Assembly (NCBI GenBank): GCA_015680685.1
Contig: MNCI01022125.1
Coordinates: 80,131 to 144,130 of the forward strand
Origin: Gnetum montanum
Taxonomy: Eukaryota; Streptophyta; Gnetopsida; Gnetales; Gnetaceae
Length of the DNA: 64,000 nucleotides
Reading direction: 5' to 3'
Shown: piece after piece, positions 11,641 to 22,223 of the stretch
Numbering within the stretch: the first letter of the stretch is position 1
Layout of the letters: every line of letters begins with the position of its first letter
Made by a program: the position numbers and the translations under genes
The notes under the pieces: generated by a model
The model's input: the letters and a program-made list of their open reading frames with translations, nothing else
Databases searched by the model: none
What the model was told of the DNA's origin: nothing

Positions 11641-12346
11641 CAAGGCTTCTTAGAGGGGTCAGTGTAAATTCTATGTTGGCATATCCTAGGATCTATTCAA
11701 GTTAATTTGGGATATGATCAAGCAAAGGCTTCCGATCATTTATTTATTACCTTCAACAGTTCTTCTTTTTGTTGAGGAGCAAGCTTAGCGTTCATAATTA
11801 CTAGTTTTTTGTTTTTAAGGAATGTGTATTCCATACTGGTGGGCAATGGATTCAGCTTGAGGGGCTCTTGCTTAAATTTCTCAAGGATTTCCAACTTCCC
11901 CTAGTTGATATTTTCAAGGTTAAGACTTGGAAGTTGGTAGTGGACTTGCTCTAATGTGTCTATGTTATCGATGTAAGCACAAGTCAAACCCTCAGTTGGT
12001 TCCATGCATATGAGTGAATTGCTTTCTTAATCAGCTGTTAGCCACTAGGTGACTTCCTATCATGTGGCTACTACATACAGACATCTTTGTATGTTAATCA
12101 CTTGTGCACACTAATTTCATGTAGGAAATGCTAAACGTTGCACAAATCATAACCTCTACACGCAATTACACCCTATGTCACTATATGCAATGCATGGAAC
12201 TTTCTTCTTCTCGATCTTTCTGAATGTATTTTCCTTTGATATTTCTAGAGAAAGATCACGAATTCCTAGGCATGTGTTGATGGTGCTTAGTCATGCTCTT
12301 CCCATTATGATTGGGAAGTCCCCCTTACTGTCGTTTACCTAAATCA
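11641..12346 (-). pseudogene. B1 linker between protease and reverse transcriptase
   Basis: It is collinear with the protease-to-pol linker of C (47542-48045): the segment near 11930-11970 matches C near 47870-47920, and the segment at 12170-12300 matches C at 47530-47660. It has many stops. It contains no recognised domain and is presumably a spacer of the polyprotein. Confidence 0.55.
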
Positions 12347-12900
12347 CTAGGAAGCCAGCTGGGTACAACCACCCACAAACACTGGTAACAATGTCTTCAC
12401 AAGTCCCAATGGGATAGTGATGGATTGGTCGGCCAACTTTAAATGAATGTTGCTCTTTTTCAATGGAGGCAAGTTCCAGGCCTTGTACATTTCTTGAGAA
12501 ATCAAGTTGACACTAGAACTTGAATCCAAAAGAGCCTTGCACGACACATTTCCAGTGATTTGTAAGTATATCAAAGGACTCCCAGGATCAGATAATTTTT
12601 TGGGAAGGTGGCCAACTTGATCCAATTAGTTACATCATGTGTTAGCATGACCGTATGCATTGAGTGCGGTGATTGGGTTGAAGGGGGCTCCGAAGTTTTG
12701 ATTGATACTGAGGCATCTAAGAAATCAATTGCTTGTGATTGTAAGGGCTTGGTTGAACTGTTGGTTCTAAAGAAAGGTCTTTTCTTTATGTGGTTGTTGG
12801 AACCAACAGTAGGTTGAGAGTTAACAACCCTCGTGACGTTACGTTGCTGCGGCTGGGTAGGGATTTCACATTGCATCACGAGAGCAGATAGTAGTGGAGC
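12347..12900 (-). pseudogene. B1 aspartic protease (decayed)
   Basis: The frame 12347-12625 aligns with the better-preserved copy in C (47176-47541): L-I-Y-L-Q, C-K-A-L-L-D, V-N-L-I-S and M-Y-K-A-W-N-L-P. The catalytic triplet D-S-G reads D-S-S here, so the active-site Gly is lost. The frame 12571-12879 overlaps it and carries the preceding linker. The role was cleavage of the Gag-Pol polyprotein. Confidence 0.75.
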
Positions 12901-13287
12901 TATTGGTGGAAGAGATGTGGCTGGATGAGAAGGATGATATGCTTGCAGAATATTGCCTCTAGAAGAGGGAGTTCCATAATACTCGTGGGCTTGGTAGTGA
13001 GGTTGAGGAGTAACATGACCATTAGAGTCACATGGGCAGATTGGCTACTGCACGTAATATCCATACGGATCAAGTTACCGATAAGGATATTGTTGCCTTG
13101 GTGGTGGCATTCCCCATGATTATGGGTGCTGCCACTGTTGATATTTCTCAATTGATTGTGATGGAGTTCCACGTGGATAATACATTAAGGGTTGGTGGAA
13201 CTATCTTGGGTTACCTTGAGGGTAAGGTAACCTTTAGGGTGCTTACCGTTTGTTCAATCATGGGTTGAGTGCATACACCCCAAACTC

Positions 13288-15047
13288 CTACAGATGTGAG
13301 ATTATAGGGAAACATCCCTTAGGATAGTCATATTGACATATCTCACATCCACTATCATTGTCTATTTTCGAATCCACAACCTCTTCAATGATGGAAAATT
13401 TTCCCTTACCCTTACTACGTTCATGTTTAACCTCTTTCTTTTTTCTTTTCTTACTACCTTTCTCTCTAGACTTCTCTACTATTTTAAGAACAATTTGAAA
13501 TCTATTGTCTAGGGAATCCCACATTTGGTCTATCTTTGCCGAAACTTCTAATGTCATCTTTTGGATAGGCAAAGTTTTCCTATTCACCATCTCTTTGAGT
13601 GGTGACTCTTCTTCATCCTCTCAAAATCTTACTCCTTTCTTCCGAAGGGAAGGATCTCGATTATAATATTTTGCACTTTCTCTCTTCCATAGCTCACCTT
13701 CTTCCTTAGAAACTTACTCCAATAGTCTTTGGATTTGATGGCACCTAAGCTCAGATAGTATTCCTTGGGCATAAGTCCCAAGGATTCTTCTCATTTCATG
13801 CCTACGCCCATCTATGAGATGGCATAGTTGATTCCTTTGCAAATAACCATGGCCAAGACAATGATGTAACAGTGCATAGTATCAGCCCCCATGACAGCAT
13901 CCAAGGGTTCATATCCTCCTTGTTTCCAGCCTTGGATTTTCTTTCGCAAGTTGGACACTCGAGAGTACATTTGGTACTTATTGTTAAATAATTCTAACAT
14001 AGTACTCCATCTACACCATCTTTTCGCTTCTTTAACTAATGTCTGTGGGAACAACTTAAGTTTTTTCCATTCGTTCTCTATGTTTTGTAAGGCACACGCT
14101 TCATGGAATGCTTGTAAATGATTCTGAGGATCAACGTTGTATCCCCCTTCAAATTGTGGGATGTTGTTCATATCTAATCTCTTGATCCTACTATCTTTCT
14201 GATGCCTTGTTGGAATTCTAATAGCCTTAGTTATGTCCAATATACTTCGAGTAGCGAGTAGGGGTTCATCATGATCATCTCATCCATGGCATCTATGATG
14301 TCTACATTATTCCCTACTCTTCCTTCTTCTATGTCATGACTCTCTAGAGTGCCCTCATCCCCTTTCTTGGTTGTTTTGTCTATGACTTCCACTTTGCCTA
14401 CCTTTATCCCCATGGTCTTTTTCCTTATGACTACATCTAGATATTGAAAGAGAGGATGAAGGAGATGATGAAGGTAAAGAAGAAGGAGAACCATCACCAT
14501 GATGGTGTCTGCTACCTTCTTTTCTATGGTCTCAACCCCGATTGCGATTGCGATCAGAATGTCCACCTTTATCATGAGTTCGTGTTTCTTTTTTTGACCC
14601 TTTGTGCCCATGGGTATTAGAACCTGGGTTATGAATAGTGGAATGAAGGTTCTGATACACAACCCCTTGGCCAAAGTCAAGGGGAGAAACATTGTTATAT
14701 GGTCGACTGCCTGAGGTAGGTTCACCACCCTCATTTTCACTTAAGACATGTGGGGCATCTTGGGACCACTTACCCTTCAAAGACTTATGATGTCTCTCCT
14801 GTTGCAAGTCCCTTTGACATTGTGCCTCTGTGGGATGGTATTCTCTCGAGTCATGGTCTTGCACAACGTATTCTACATGTAAGTGCGGCATGCCAATTTG
14901 TGTGAGAGCACGAAGAAGCATGCTTAGGACTAAACGATCTGGAGGTAACACTATGTTACCTTCTAAGTCTCGCCAATGCAGTTGTTCATCTTGATAGAGG
15001 ATAAAGTTGAAGTATATTATATACTCATTAGGATGAATATATACCAC
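13288..15047 (-). pseudogene. B1 gag (decayed)
   Basis: Three pieces are legible. 14532-15047 is the N-terminal part (W-R-D-L-E-G-N-I-V-L-P-P-D), shared with C and A. 13812-14240 is the retrotransposon-gag core, with the pattern H-L-Q-A-F-H-E-A-C and L-K-L-F-P followed by the L-F-N-N-K-Y block. 13288-13590 is the C-terminal part, ending in the Cys/His motif C-E-I-C-Q-Y-D-Y-P-K-G-C-F-P. A 24-bp gap relative to C removes part of the core. Frameshifts separate the pieces. Gag would have formed the particle around the element's RNA. Confidence 0.8.
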
Positions 15048-15272
15048 TCAAACTTGTCGAGGAACTGGCAGATCAATGTCATGTGTATTACATCACCAAC
15101 TATTTTATGTATAAGACCTAGGCAGTGAGGCGCTTCCATACAAAGAAGGAAACATACTTGTTTGTTTAGTGTGCAATGTATTCTTGTTTATTATTTTCTC
15201 AACCAATCCTAAGGATTCATTCCAACAATGTGAATGATTTCCTATGTTCTAGTTAGCGCACAAACAACTAAG

Positions 15273-15291
15273 TCCCCGATAATGGCACCAA
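15273..15291 (-). promoter_or_regulatory. B1 primer-binding site (tRNA-Asp-like)
   Basis: On the minus strand, one base after the LTR end, the sequence reads TGGTGCCATTATCGGGGA. It matches TGGCGCCGTTGCCGGGGA, the complement of a plant tRNA-Asp 3' end (from memory), at 14 of 18 positions. All four differences are transitions, as expected from deamination of methylated cytosines on either strand. Confidence 0.8.
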
Positions 15292-16031
15292 TGACACTCA
15301 ACCATATGAATACGAGCATTTCACACATGATCTGGTCAAATTCCAAGGACTAAGTGCTTATGCGCCCTTGTGTAACAAGGATGGGTTGGTTGATCATTAT
15401 CTTCCCAAGCTTACTTGTACGTCACGATTTTATGGTAAAGTAAGTTTGAGGCATATGATTTTTATAGCTTTTATGTTTTTATGTCCTATGCTAGTAGGGA
15501 AGGAGAGAGGTAACTAAGTGACTAATTTAACTTAACTACTCATTAACTAAGTTCTAACTAATCCTAACACCAGCATCCATTCCCACTTACCATACACATC
15601 TTGAACCAATGCAACACTGTTGGGATTACCAAACGCTAATTGTTACTAGGTTACTAAGCATTACACGTATGCTCGAAGTGGTCATGCTTGTGTCATTTAA
15701 CGATTTTCTTAATTGATAAAAATGAATTATTGTATAAAATAAAATAAATGTAAAGTGCATAAAATAGAATAAAATAAAATAAATACATAATAAAATAAAA
15801 TAAAATAAATGCATAAGAAAACAAATCTCAAGTGCTGCAAGGATGAATTGAAGAGCTTGTCTTTATTACTGTACACAAGGTGTACTCAGGTACACAATGC
15901 TCGAATAAAGATCTATCCATACTTAGACCTCTTGCTGCAGGCACTTGGAAAATACTCTAACTTTCAAACAAACTACAAGAGTTTTGCTACTTGACTCCTA
16001 AAAGACTTCTTTCAATTGTATGCCTGGGCAC

Positions 16032-16042
16032 TGTATTTATAG
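16032..16042 (-). promoter_or_regulatory. TATA-like promoter motif of the B1 5' LTR
   Basis: On the minus strand the sequence reads CCTATAAATAC, just downstream of the U3 tandem array. The equivalent site in the 3' LTR lies near 6768-6780. B2 (CCTATAAATACAC, near 19993) and C (tctataaataag, near 43793) have the same element at the same place. Confidence 0.65.
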
Positions 16043-16056
16043 GCTTGGGGGCAACT

Positions 16057-16272
16057 GCTCTACTAATTAGAATAACTGCTAAAGTAACTACTAGATTAAC
16101 CACTCTAATAATTAGAATAACTACAAGAGTAACCGCTAGAGTAACCACTCTAATAATTAGAGTAACTGCTAAAGTAACCGCTAGAGTAACTACTCTAATA
16201 ATTAGAATAACTGCTAGAGTAACCACTATAATAATTAGAATAACTACTAGAGTAACTGCTAGAGTAACCGCT
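16057..16272 (-). repeat. Tandem array in U3 of the B1 5' LTR
   Basis: Same repeat family as 6785-6995: alternating 'taattagagtaac' and 'gctagagtaac' blocks over about 215 bp. It lies upstream of the TATA-like motif, where enhancer-like repeats would be expected. Long open frames on both strands are a by-product of the repeat. Confidence 0.85.
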
Positions 16273-16284
16273 CTCATCAAAAAT

Positions 16285-16932
16285 CTAATTCAAACTAAGA
16301 AGAGAGAAATTATCAAATAAAGATATACTAGTTTAATAAAAATCATAAAGACAGATCCCAAATATTTCTGGCATTTAATTCAAAGAAATAGAAAAATAGG
16401 CTATGCTTTCTCTGTCACAGATATTGAAAATTTTTATTATGCATTGTTTCATAGACAACAAAATGGAAGAGTTTCATGCCAATGATAACTCATTGTTCAC
16501 ATCCTTTAATGATGCAATGTAAGAGATAAAAAGATTGGCATCAAGAAAAGTGATTGATGTAAATAACTTATATGGTAAAATGTTTAAATGAGAAGGGCCA
16601 TTGGTATGGAATGATATTTAGAAGAAGTTAAATTTTGCTATGTAAGTGATGTTAACAAATGAATGATGTATCAATAAACCAATTATGATCTTTTAGAAAA
16701 GGATAAAAAATCTAAATAATTATAGACTAGTTGTAATCAATAACAATTTATCAAGCTTTTGGGCACTATTCTAAAATCTACACTTGGAAGATGAGTTGAA
16801 GAAAATTAGATATATGCAATTTCCCAAGAAGGATTTAGGCAGTAGCATTCTACTACAAATCATTTCATTACTTGAAAATGTCTTATTGATAAAGCAAATG
16901 ATACATAAAAAAACATTTATCTACTTTGTAAA
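16285..16932 (+). pseudogene. RTE-type LINE fragment, right piece (cut off by element A)
   Basis: Conceptual translation continues from the left piece at 5930-6018. The early part (16340-16480) reads D-P-K-Y-F-W-H-L-I-Q, the block before RT in RTE-type LINEs. From 16720 one frame reads N-Y-R followed by the 'N...L....F' block, and ends near 16930 with F-I-Y-F-V-N-D, where functional copies have a C-C-F-V-D-F motif containing the first catalytic Asp. The frame is broken by stops and ends abruptly at the LTR of A. Confidence 0.6.
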
Positions 16933-17817
16933 TGATAAAACCATTTTTTGTATCAATGTGATATCGTATCTACAATATCATATCAACAGTATCATAGCTC
17001 AAGCTATGTCATTGTTAATACGATGTCTCGGGAGCTATGCAACCCTATAAATATTGACACTTGGGTGCACAAGCAACAACAATTTCATTTCACCCATACC
17101 CAGATTCTTGCAATTTCATTTAGTAGTTCTACTAATAATGTAAATGCTCATAGTGTGGTGTTAAGTAGTTGATCGAGTCTTTATTCGAGTAAATTATACT
17201 TGGGCATAGTTTATGACCAGCAATAAAGATTGAGACTGTTTTACATCATTGTTGCATTCTTTAGTTCTTTTATTCCATTGTTTACTTAGCATAATTCTCT
17301 CACTTTACTAGTTTAATCATTTACATTTCAAAGCACTTTACTTTTACACTCATTAGTTAAGCAAAATGGGTAGGACTAGTTTCAAGCACTAACTGTGATT
17401 TTTTGGTAATCCAATAGTGGTCTTTCTTGATTCACTCAGTAGTAATTCCACTTGGTAATCCTAGTGACAATCACATAAGTCCAAAGCATGTACAATAGAC
17501 TAGGATTGGATATCCATTGCTTTAGGTTGGGATAGGTTGGTGTTTTCATTGTTAGTAGATTTAGATTTTTAATCTTATTTTCAATCATGTTTACCATTAG
17601 TAGCGTTAAGAGCCTTACAACATCAACCTATCATATGCCTCACTAACAGTTAAACCATACATCTAAACTTCACTAACTCAAAGTTGAAAGACAATAATCA
17701 CAAACTTAACATCAACTTCTAGTTGAATTACATTATCCATCCATGGATTACGATTTGGTCACACACATGCACCTATGACTTATATGGTAGAGTGTTGAGA
17801 TATGCCACCACTCATCA
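16933..17817 (+). repeat. Element A 5' LTR
   Basis: The end 'ccaccactcatca' at 17805-17817 is the family terminus and is followed by a primer-site relic. The start is placed at 'tgataaaacc' (16933) because LINE homology stops there; it is uncertain by a few bases. A TATA-like 'cctataaatattg' lies at about 17043-17055, and the 'ttattcgagtaaattatacttgggcata' region near 17180 matches U5 of C. It is the most diverged LTR of the family here. Confidence 0.7.
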
Positions 17818-17836
17818 TTAGTGTCGTTACCAAGGA
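17818..17836 (+). promoter_or_regulatory. Relic primer-binding site of A
   Basis: TAGTGTCGTTACCAAGGA follows the LTR end after one T. It matches the complement of the tRNA-Asp 3' end at 12 of 18 positions, and all six differences are transitions. It is more decayed than the sites of B1, B2 and C, which fits A being older. Confidence 0.6.
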
Positions 17837-17957
17837 TGTATCAATGTGTGCTGAGAAGTTGATCTTATAAAGTTCATTGTATCAAGAACTACAAAGTTTA
17901 TTCTTACACCTTTAATCAATTCTAATAACACACACAACTAAGCATCAAATATACAAT

Positions 17958-19293
17958 GTGGTTTCAACACTTAAAGAGAAGTTATCACCTACCAAAGAGC
18001 TACAAAAGAGTAATGATAGAACACATGATGATGAAGATTGGAGTGTGCCGACACAAACAAGGATTTCATATGCTCATACTGATCCCTATTATCCTATTTT
18101 TACATTCATCTTTCACCAAGATGAGCAGATAAGGTGGAGAGACTTGTAGGGCAACATCATTGTGCCTCTAGAACATTCATCATTATCTATGCTTCAAGAA
18201 GCCTTAATGGAAATGAACCCAAGCCATGCCCAAGATGGGTATCATGTGATCAAAAACATGAATAGGCTATATCAACCCATAGAGGCACAAGTACAAAGAG
18301 ATGTTGCTATGGAGATAAGGCATGAAAATAGTAAAGGAAATTTTATCAGTCTCAATGTTGTCCTAGAGGAAATTCATGACAATGCATTCTTAACATAAAA
18401 ACCTCATCATCATCATGAAGCCCACTAACAAACACCTATTATCCATTTGGAAGAAAATATCAAGGTACAATTACATTTGACCCTTGCAAGGTCACCAAGA
18501 AAAGAGGCAAAATACTCTAAACATAGACAAAGCTCAAGGCCTAGGGTTTCTACAGAATCACAAAGGCATGAATTCTAGAATCATAGAAGGAGAACCAACC
18601 AGCATCATTTTTCAACTGCTTCATCTTCCTCCCCATGATCATCCATGGATTCTGATAGAAAGGAATAAAGACTCAAATATTACGATAGGAAAAAAAACAA
18701 TAGGCTCATGATAGGCATGAATATTGCTGAAGGCATCCTAATGAAGAAGAGGATGAGTATGAACCAAGAAGAGACAAGATTAGGTGTGAAGAGAGAGAAC
18801 ATTATGAGCACCAAAGGGGACATTACTACAACAAATTTTATGAATCCAATGATCATGAAGAGTCCCTGTTAACCACTTGTAGCATGATCAATATTAGGGA
18901 AGAAGTATATATTCCAACAAGGCACATCAAGGATAGTCGCATCAAGCAACTAGATATGAATAACATTCCTAAATTTGAAGGTGGGTACAATGCAAATCCA
19001 CAACACCACCTTTAAGCATTTCATGATGCTTGCATCCTCTAGAATATTGAAAGTGATTGAAAAAAGCTCAAGTTGTTTCCTAGGATACTCATCAAAGAGG
19101 TAGCAAGTTGGTATAGATCATTGGAACTAGAATCCATTAGAAGATGGAGTACCATGCTCAAAATCTTTAACAAAAAATATCAAACTTACTCAAGAGTGTT
19201 AAACCTTAGAAAGCAAATCTAGGGATGGAAGTAATGGATACATGAATCCTTACTGTAGTAATGGGCAAATACTACTCTCTTCTGCATAGATAC
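17958..19293 (+). pseudogene. Element A gag, first piece (to the B2 insertion)
   Basis: Short open pieces at 17958-18149, 18162-18398 and 18484-18711 align in order with the Gag N-terminus of B1 and C: W-R-D-L is followed by a stop where C reads E-G-N-I-V-L-P-P, then E-A-Q-V-Q-R-D. From 18930 the core follows (R-I-K-Q-L-D-M-N-N-I-P-K-F-E-G-G-Y), then the L-K-L-F-P region and, near 19150, the F-N-K-K-Y block. Stops and frameshifts are frequent. It ends at the GATAC target duplication of B2. Confidence 0.75.
19289..19293. repeat. Left target-site duplication of B2 (GATAC)
   Basis: GATAC precedes the LTR terminus at 19294; TATAC follows the other end at 42741-42745. One mismatch. The flanks are adjacent in the uninterrupted gag of C, which supports the insertion point. 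Confidence 0.75.
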
Positions 19294-20190
19294 TGATGAG
19301 TGGCAGGGTACCCCTACACTCAACCATACGAATACGAGCGTTCATGCATGATCTAATCGAACTCCGTAGATAGGCTAGTTGTGGTATCTAGATAGTTACT
19401 CGTTGATCACAACTATCTTTCCACCTAGACTAGTATTTGCTTTGTCACATATGGTTTAGTCCAGAGTGAGGTGTATGATGTGGTCCTAGACTAGTGCTAC
19501 TCCTAGAGGTAATGGAAAGTTATTTTAACTAAGAGGAAAAGGATGAAGAGAGTCTAAGATAGCCTAAGTGTGATGAGAATCCATCCTTAATCATCCATAC
19601 ACATCTTGGACCTCATGTACTACCACTAGGATTACCAAGTGCATGTCCTAGGTACGCTACTGGGATACCAAGTAGTCACACTTAAATGCTCATGATTAAG
19701 TGATACTCATTCCATGTTTACTAACAGGGGTAGGAGATGAGGGTAGATAAATATTAATTATGAAAGCAATAAATAACAATTAAAATTAAGTGAATGCTAC
19801 AATGATGAAGTAATCTCAATCTTTATTGTCGGTCATGTGTGTGTCCAAGTACATCACACTCAAATAAAGGTTTCGTACAATTACAATCATCACAATGCGG
19901 GCATGCACTAGGGAAAGGGTTGAGAGTAAAAACTAACAAAAATATCTTACTCTAACACTAACTTCCTATGAATTTCCTGTACATCCCATTGTGTATTTAT
20001 AGGCTCACACGGGAACCACAATATTTTGTATCTGATATCACTAGCCAGGCTATGATATCAGGTACTTGATATCAAGGGTCCTATATTGGGGTTTTGATAT
20101 GGGACTCATCATACCTGATATCTTGTACCTGATATCAGGGGTCTAATAATAGGGGTCTGATATCAGCACCTAGTAAACCATGATTCATCA
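19294..20190 (-). repeat. B2 3' LTR
   Basis: It begins tgatgagtggcagggtacc at 19294 and ends tgattcatca at 20190, 897 bp. It is collinear with the split right LTR (24404-24530 and 41990-42740). A TATA-like CCTATAAATACAC lies on the minus strand near 19993. Confidence 0.88.
20025..20170. repeat. Cluster of GATATC-type palindromes in U3 of the B2 LTR
   Basis: Seven 'gatatc' palindromes and related 'gata(t/a)nn' words lie in about 150 bp, often as 'cctgatatc(a/t)' or 'gatatcaggtac'. The right LTR has the same cluster near 42600-42720, and C has a variant (aatatc/gatatcg) near 43720-43780. The position, just upstream of the TATA motif, suggests a promoter-proximal repeat. Confidence 0.75.
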
Positions 20191-22223
20191 TACCCCCACG
20201 ACTGAATAACAACTTGTCCTCGAGTCAAAGAAATAAAGTGAGGAACAAGTTCAATTGATTACACAGTGGATAGGTATGGGATTATTGACTAACCAGAAAT
20301 TTATTTATGTCGCAGTGGAGAGTTGAACACAATAAAATTGGGACATGGACACAGAATTACGAAATTTATTGGAACTCATGTGGTTCCTAACGGCAGTGGC
20401 TCCTCCATGGGTGCCTTTCTTTTGTCCTGCACTCCAGGCTTCTAAGATTGATACCATTGAAGAAGTGCCTAATGTTTCTCCTCTTCTGCTCGAGGATTAT
20501 GAGTCATCCATGCTGATGTTCCAATGTTTGATGGAGTCAGTACTTCCTACGAACACGGCAGCTGCAAGAACACTTGATTGGCCTTGACATGCCATGCCAC
20601 AAATAGTTGTCATTCTTATTCATAGGCTCGAGCCCTGACCACTCCACCTTTTTCTTGGCCAGATTGTGCAGTGATAGGAGTTCCCTGATAGATGTTGAAT
20701 GATCATGCCTCCTAGTCTACATGTTCTACATGAGGTCCTTGGCCTCTGCCTTCCCTTGGGTGTTTAGTTGCACCTTGAGAAGGTCCTCCTTGTTGTCCTC
20801 TTTTAGGGGCCATCTATAATCACACAAAGATCAATTGTTAGTAAGGTTTTGAAAGAAGTTCAATTATTTTATACCTTTTTTCCTTTAGTAAATGTTGAAT
20901 TCTTTGCTTAGTGTGATTTTAGAGTTAGAAATTTTTTCAAGGAAGTTGCCCTAGAATTTTAATGTCAGACCTGGTTTGTTTAGGTGACACATCAAAGGAC
21001 ACGTAATGGTTTTGAGGAACATTTGATAAAATGATGACAAAGGAAAGAATAGATTTGGCAATGAAGTGCTTGGAGGGTATAAAATGATGTGGTGGTGTGC
21101 AACAAGTACAAATTAAAAAAGTCATGCAAGTGGGTCCTCCCCAAAGTAGGTTCCAACTTATAATGCCCTTGCGTAACCACACCTAAAAATGTCTGTAGGC
21201 ATTAGAAGGGTTAAATGTAATCTATACCAATGTAACAAAACACACACATGTTAGATACCACCACGATGAGGTATGAATTCTATGCCACACAAGACATAAG
21301 TCAAAAATTCTTGAACAGCGAGATGGGATGAATCGTAGAAGGGATTGCAGAGATTGGAACACGAGGTAATTAACCCAGGGCACAATGAATCTTGAGAGTA
21401 GGGCATGAATAATGTGTCATTAGCCCATCACTCCAAAATCAAGACCAAGTCCATCCTCCGATAAGTGACATCGCATTGCTTCATTTAATGATGGACAACC
21501 ATAAGAGCACCATGACAATAAGGTGTATGATCACTTGGTGTTTTTTCCAAGGGATGAGTATTTTAGAATTGCTTAGTGGCATGTTTTTTTTTTCTAGCCA
21601 CTTTGGCACTTTGTCTTTTCCAATAGTGAACTGAAGAAGTTGCCAACCTTTAGGCATGGGTGCATGTCTTTCTAGTGGGATCCCTAGAACAGCATTGAGT
21701 TTCTTTATTGAGTTCCTTTATTACTCTTACTCCCATTTTTCGTTAGATCTACAAGGATCTTAGTACAACCAGGCTACATGATAACTCTGACAAATGTCAC
21801 CAAAGAGAATCCACAAGTTTCCTTGATGTCACACCCTAGTCATTCCCTCTTAGTCCATTATTTTTCGCTCTGGGCATAATGAGCACAAAATTACTTTTAA
21901 TTTTTCATGATGACAAGAATATCATCATACCCAGAGTAGAACCTCTTATTAATAGAATGGTCAGGTGGATGTGGTGAGCTTGCTGTCCAAATAATTAGTC
22001 ATTTGAGACTTGATAGCATAGAACAACACCTCGACCAACAAGTCACATGAGTGTTTTATTCATAGATGAGATTATGCATATAAAAATAAAAAAATAAAAA
22101 AATAAAAAAATAAAATAATAGATAAAAAGATGGACCAATCAATAAAAAGATAAAACAAAAAATTGAAAGATGAAAAACTGGAAAACAAAAAATTGTAAAA
22201 TTAAAGAAAAGGAAAAACATTTA
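20191..22223 (-). other. B2 polypurine tract and 3' non-coding block
   Basis: The minus-strand sequence 'cagtcgtgggggta' abuts the LTR and is the polypurine tract. Upstream lies 2 kb with no recognised protein. It shares the family's order: a poly-T-rich region (minus strand, 22080-22215, here with 'aaataaaaaaataaaa' runs), the 'caagtttccttgatgtcacaccctagtc' region near 21815-21842 and the 'gtgggtcctccccaaagtaggttccaac' region near 21130, which B1 has near 7786. These shared blocks define the conserved 3' region. Confidence 0.6.

Larger units (their letters stand above)
6019..16279 (-). mobile_element. Element B1: full-length but decayed Athila-like LTR retrotransposon
   Basis: It spans 10.26 kb, bounded by LTRs of 982 bp (6019-7000) and 988 bp (15292-16279) and a perfect AAAAT duplication. 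In minus-strand order it holds: 5' LTR, primer-binding site, gag, protease, RT, RNase H, integrase, a 2-kb non-coding block, polypurine tract and 3' LTR. The tRNA-Asp-like primer site, the F-M-D-D-F-S catalytic box in RT and the integrase phrase G-I-D-F-M-G place it near the Athila branch of plant Ty3/gypsy. Many frameshifts and stops break every gene, so it is not autonomous today, but it is the only member of its family here that still carries pol. It is inserted in an RTE-type LINE. Confidence 0.85.
15292..16279 (-). repeat. B1 5' LTR
   Basis: It is collinear with 6019-7000 apart from a loss of about 20 bp near its inner end (the segment 'gagcggtgaggtacccctac' of the 3' LTR is missing). 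It ends ctctcatca at 16279, followed directly by the AAAAT duplication. The 5' LTR is the one that would drive transcription. Confidence 0.88.
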
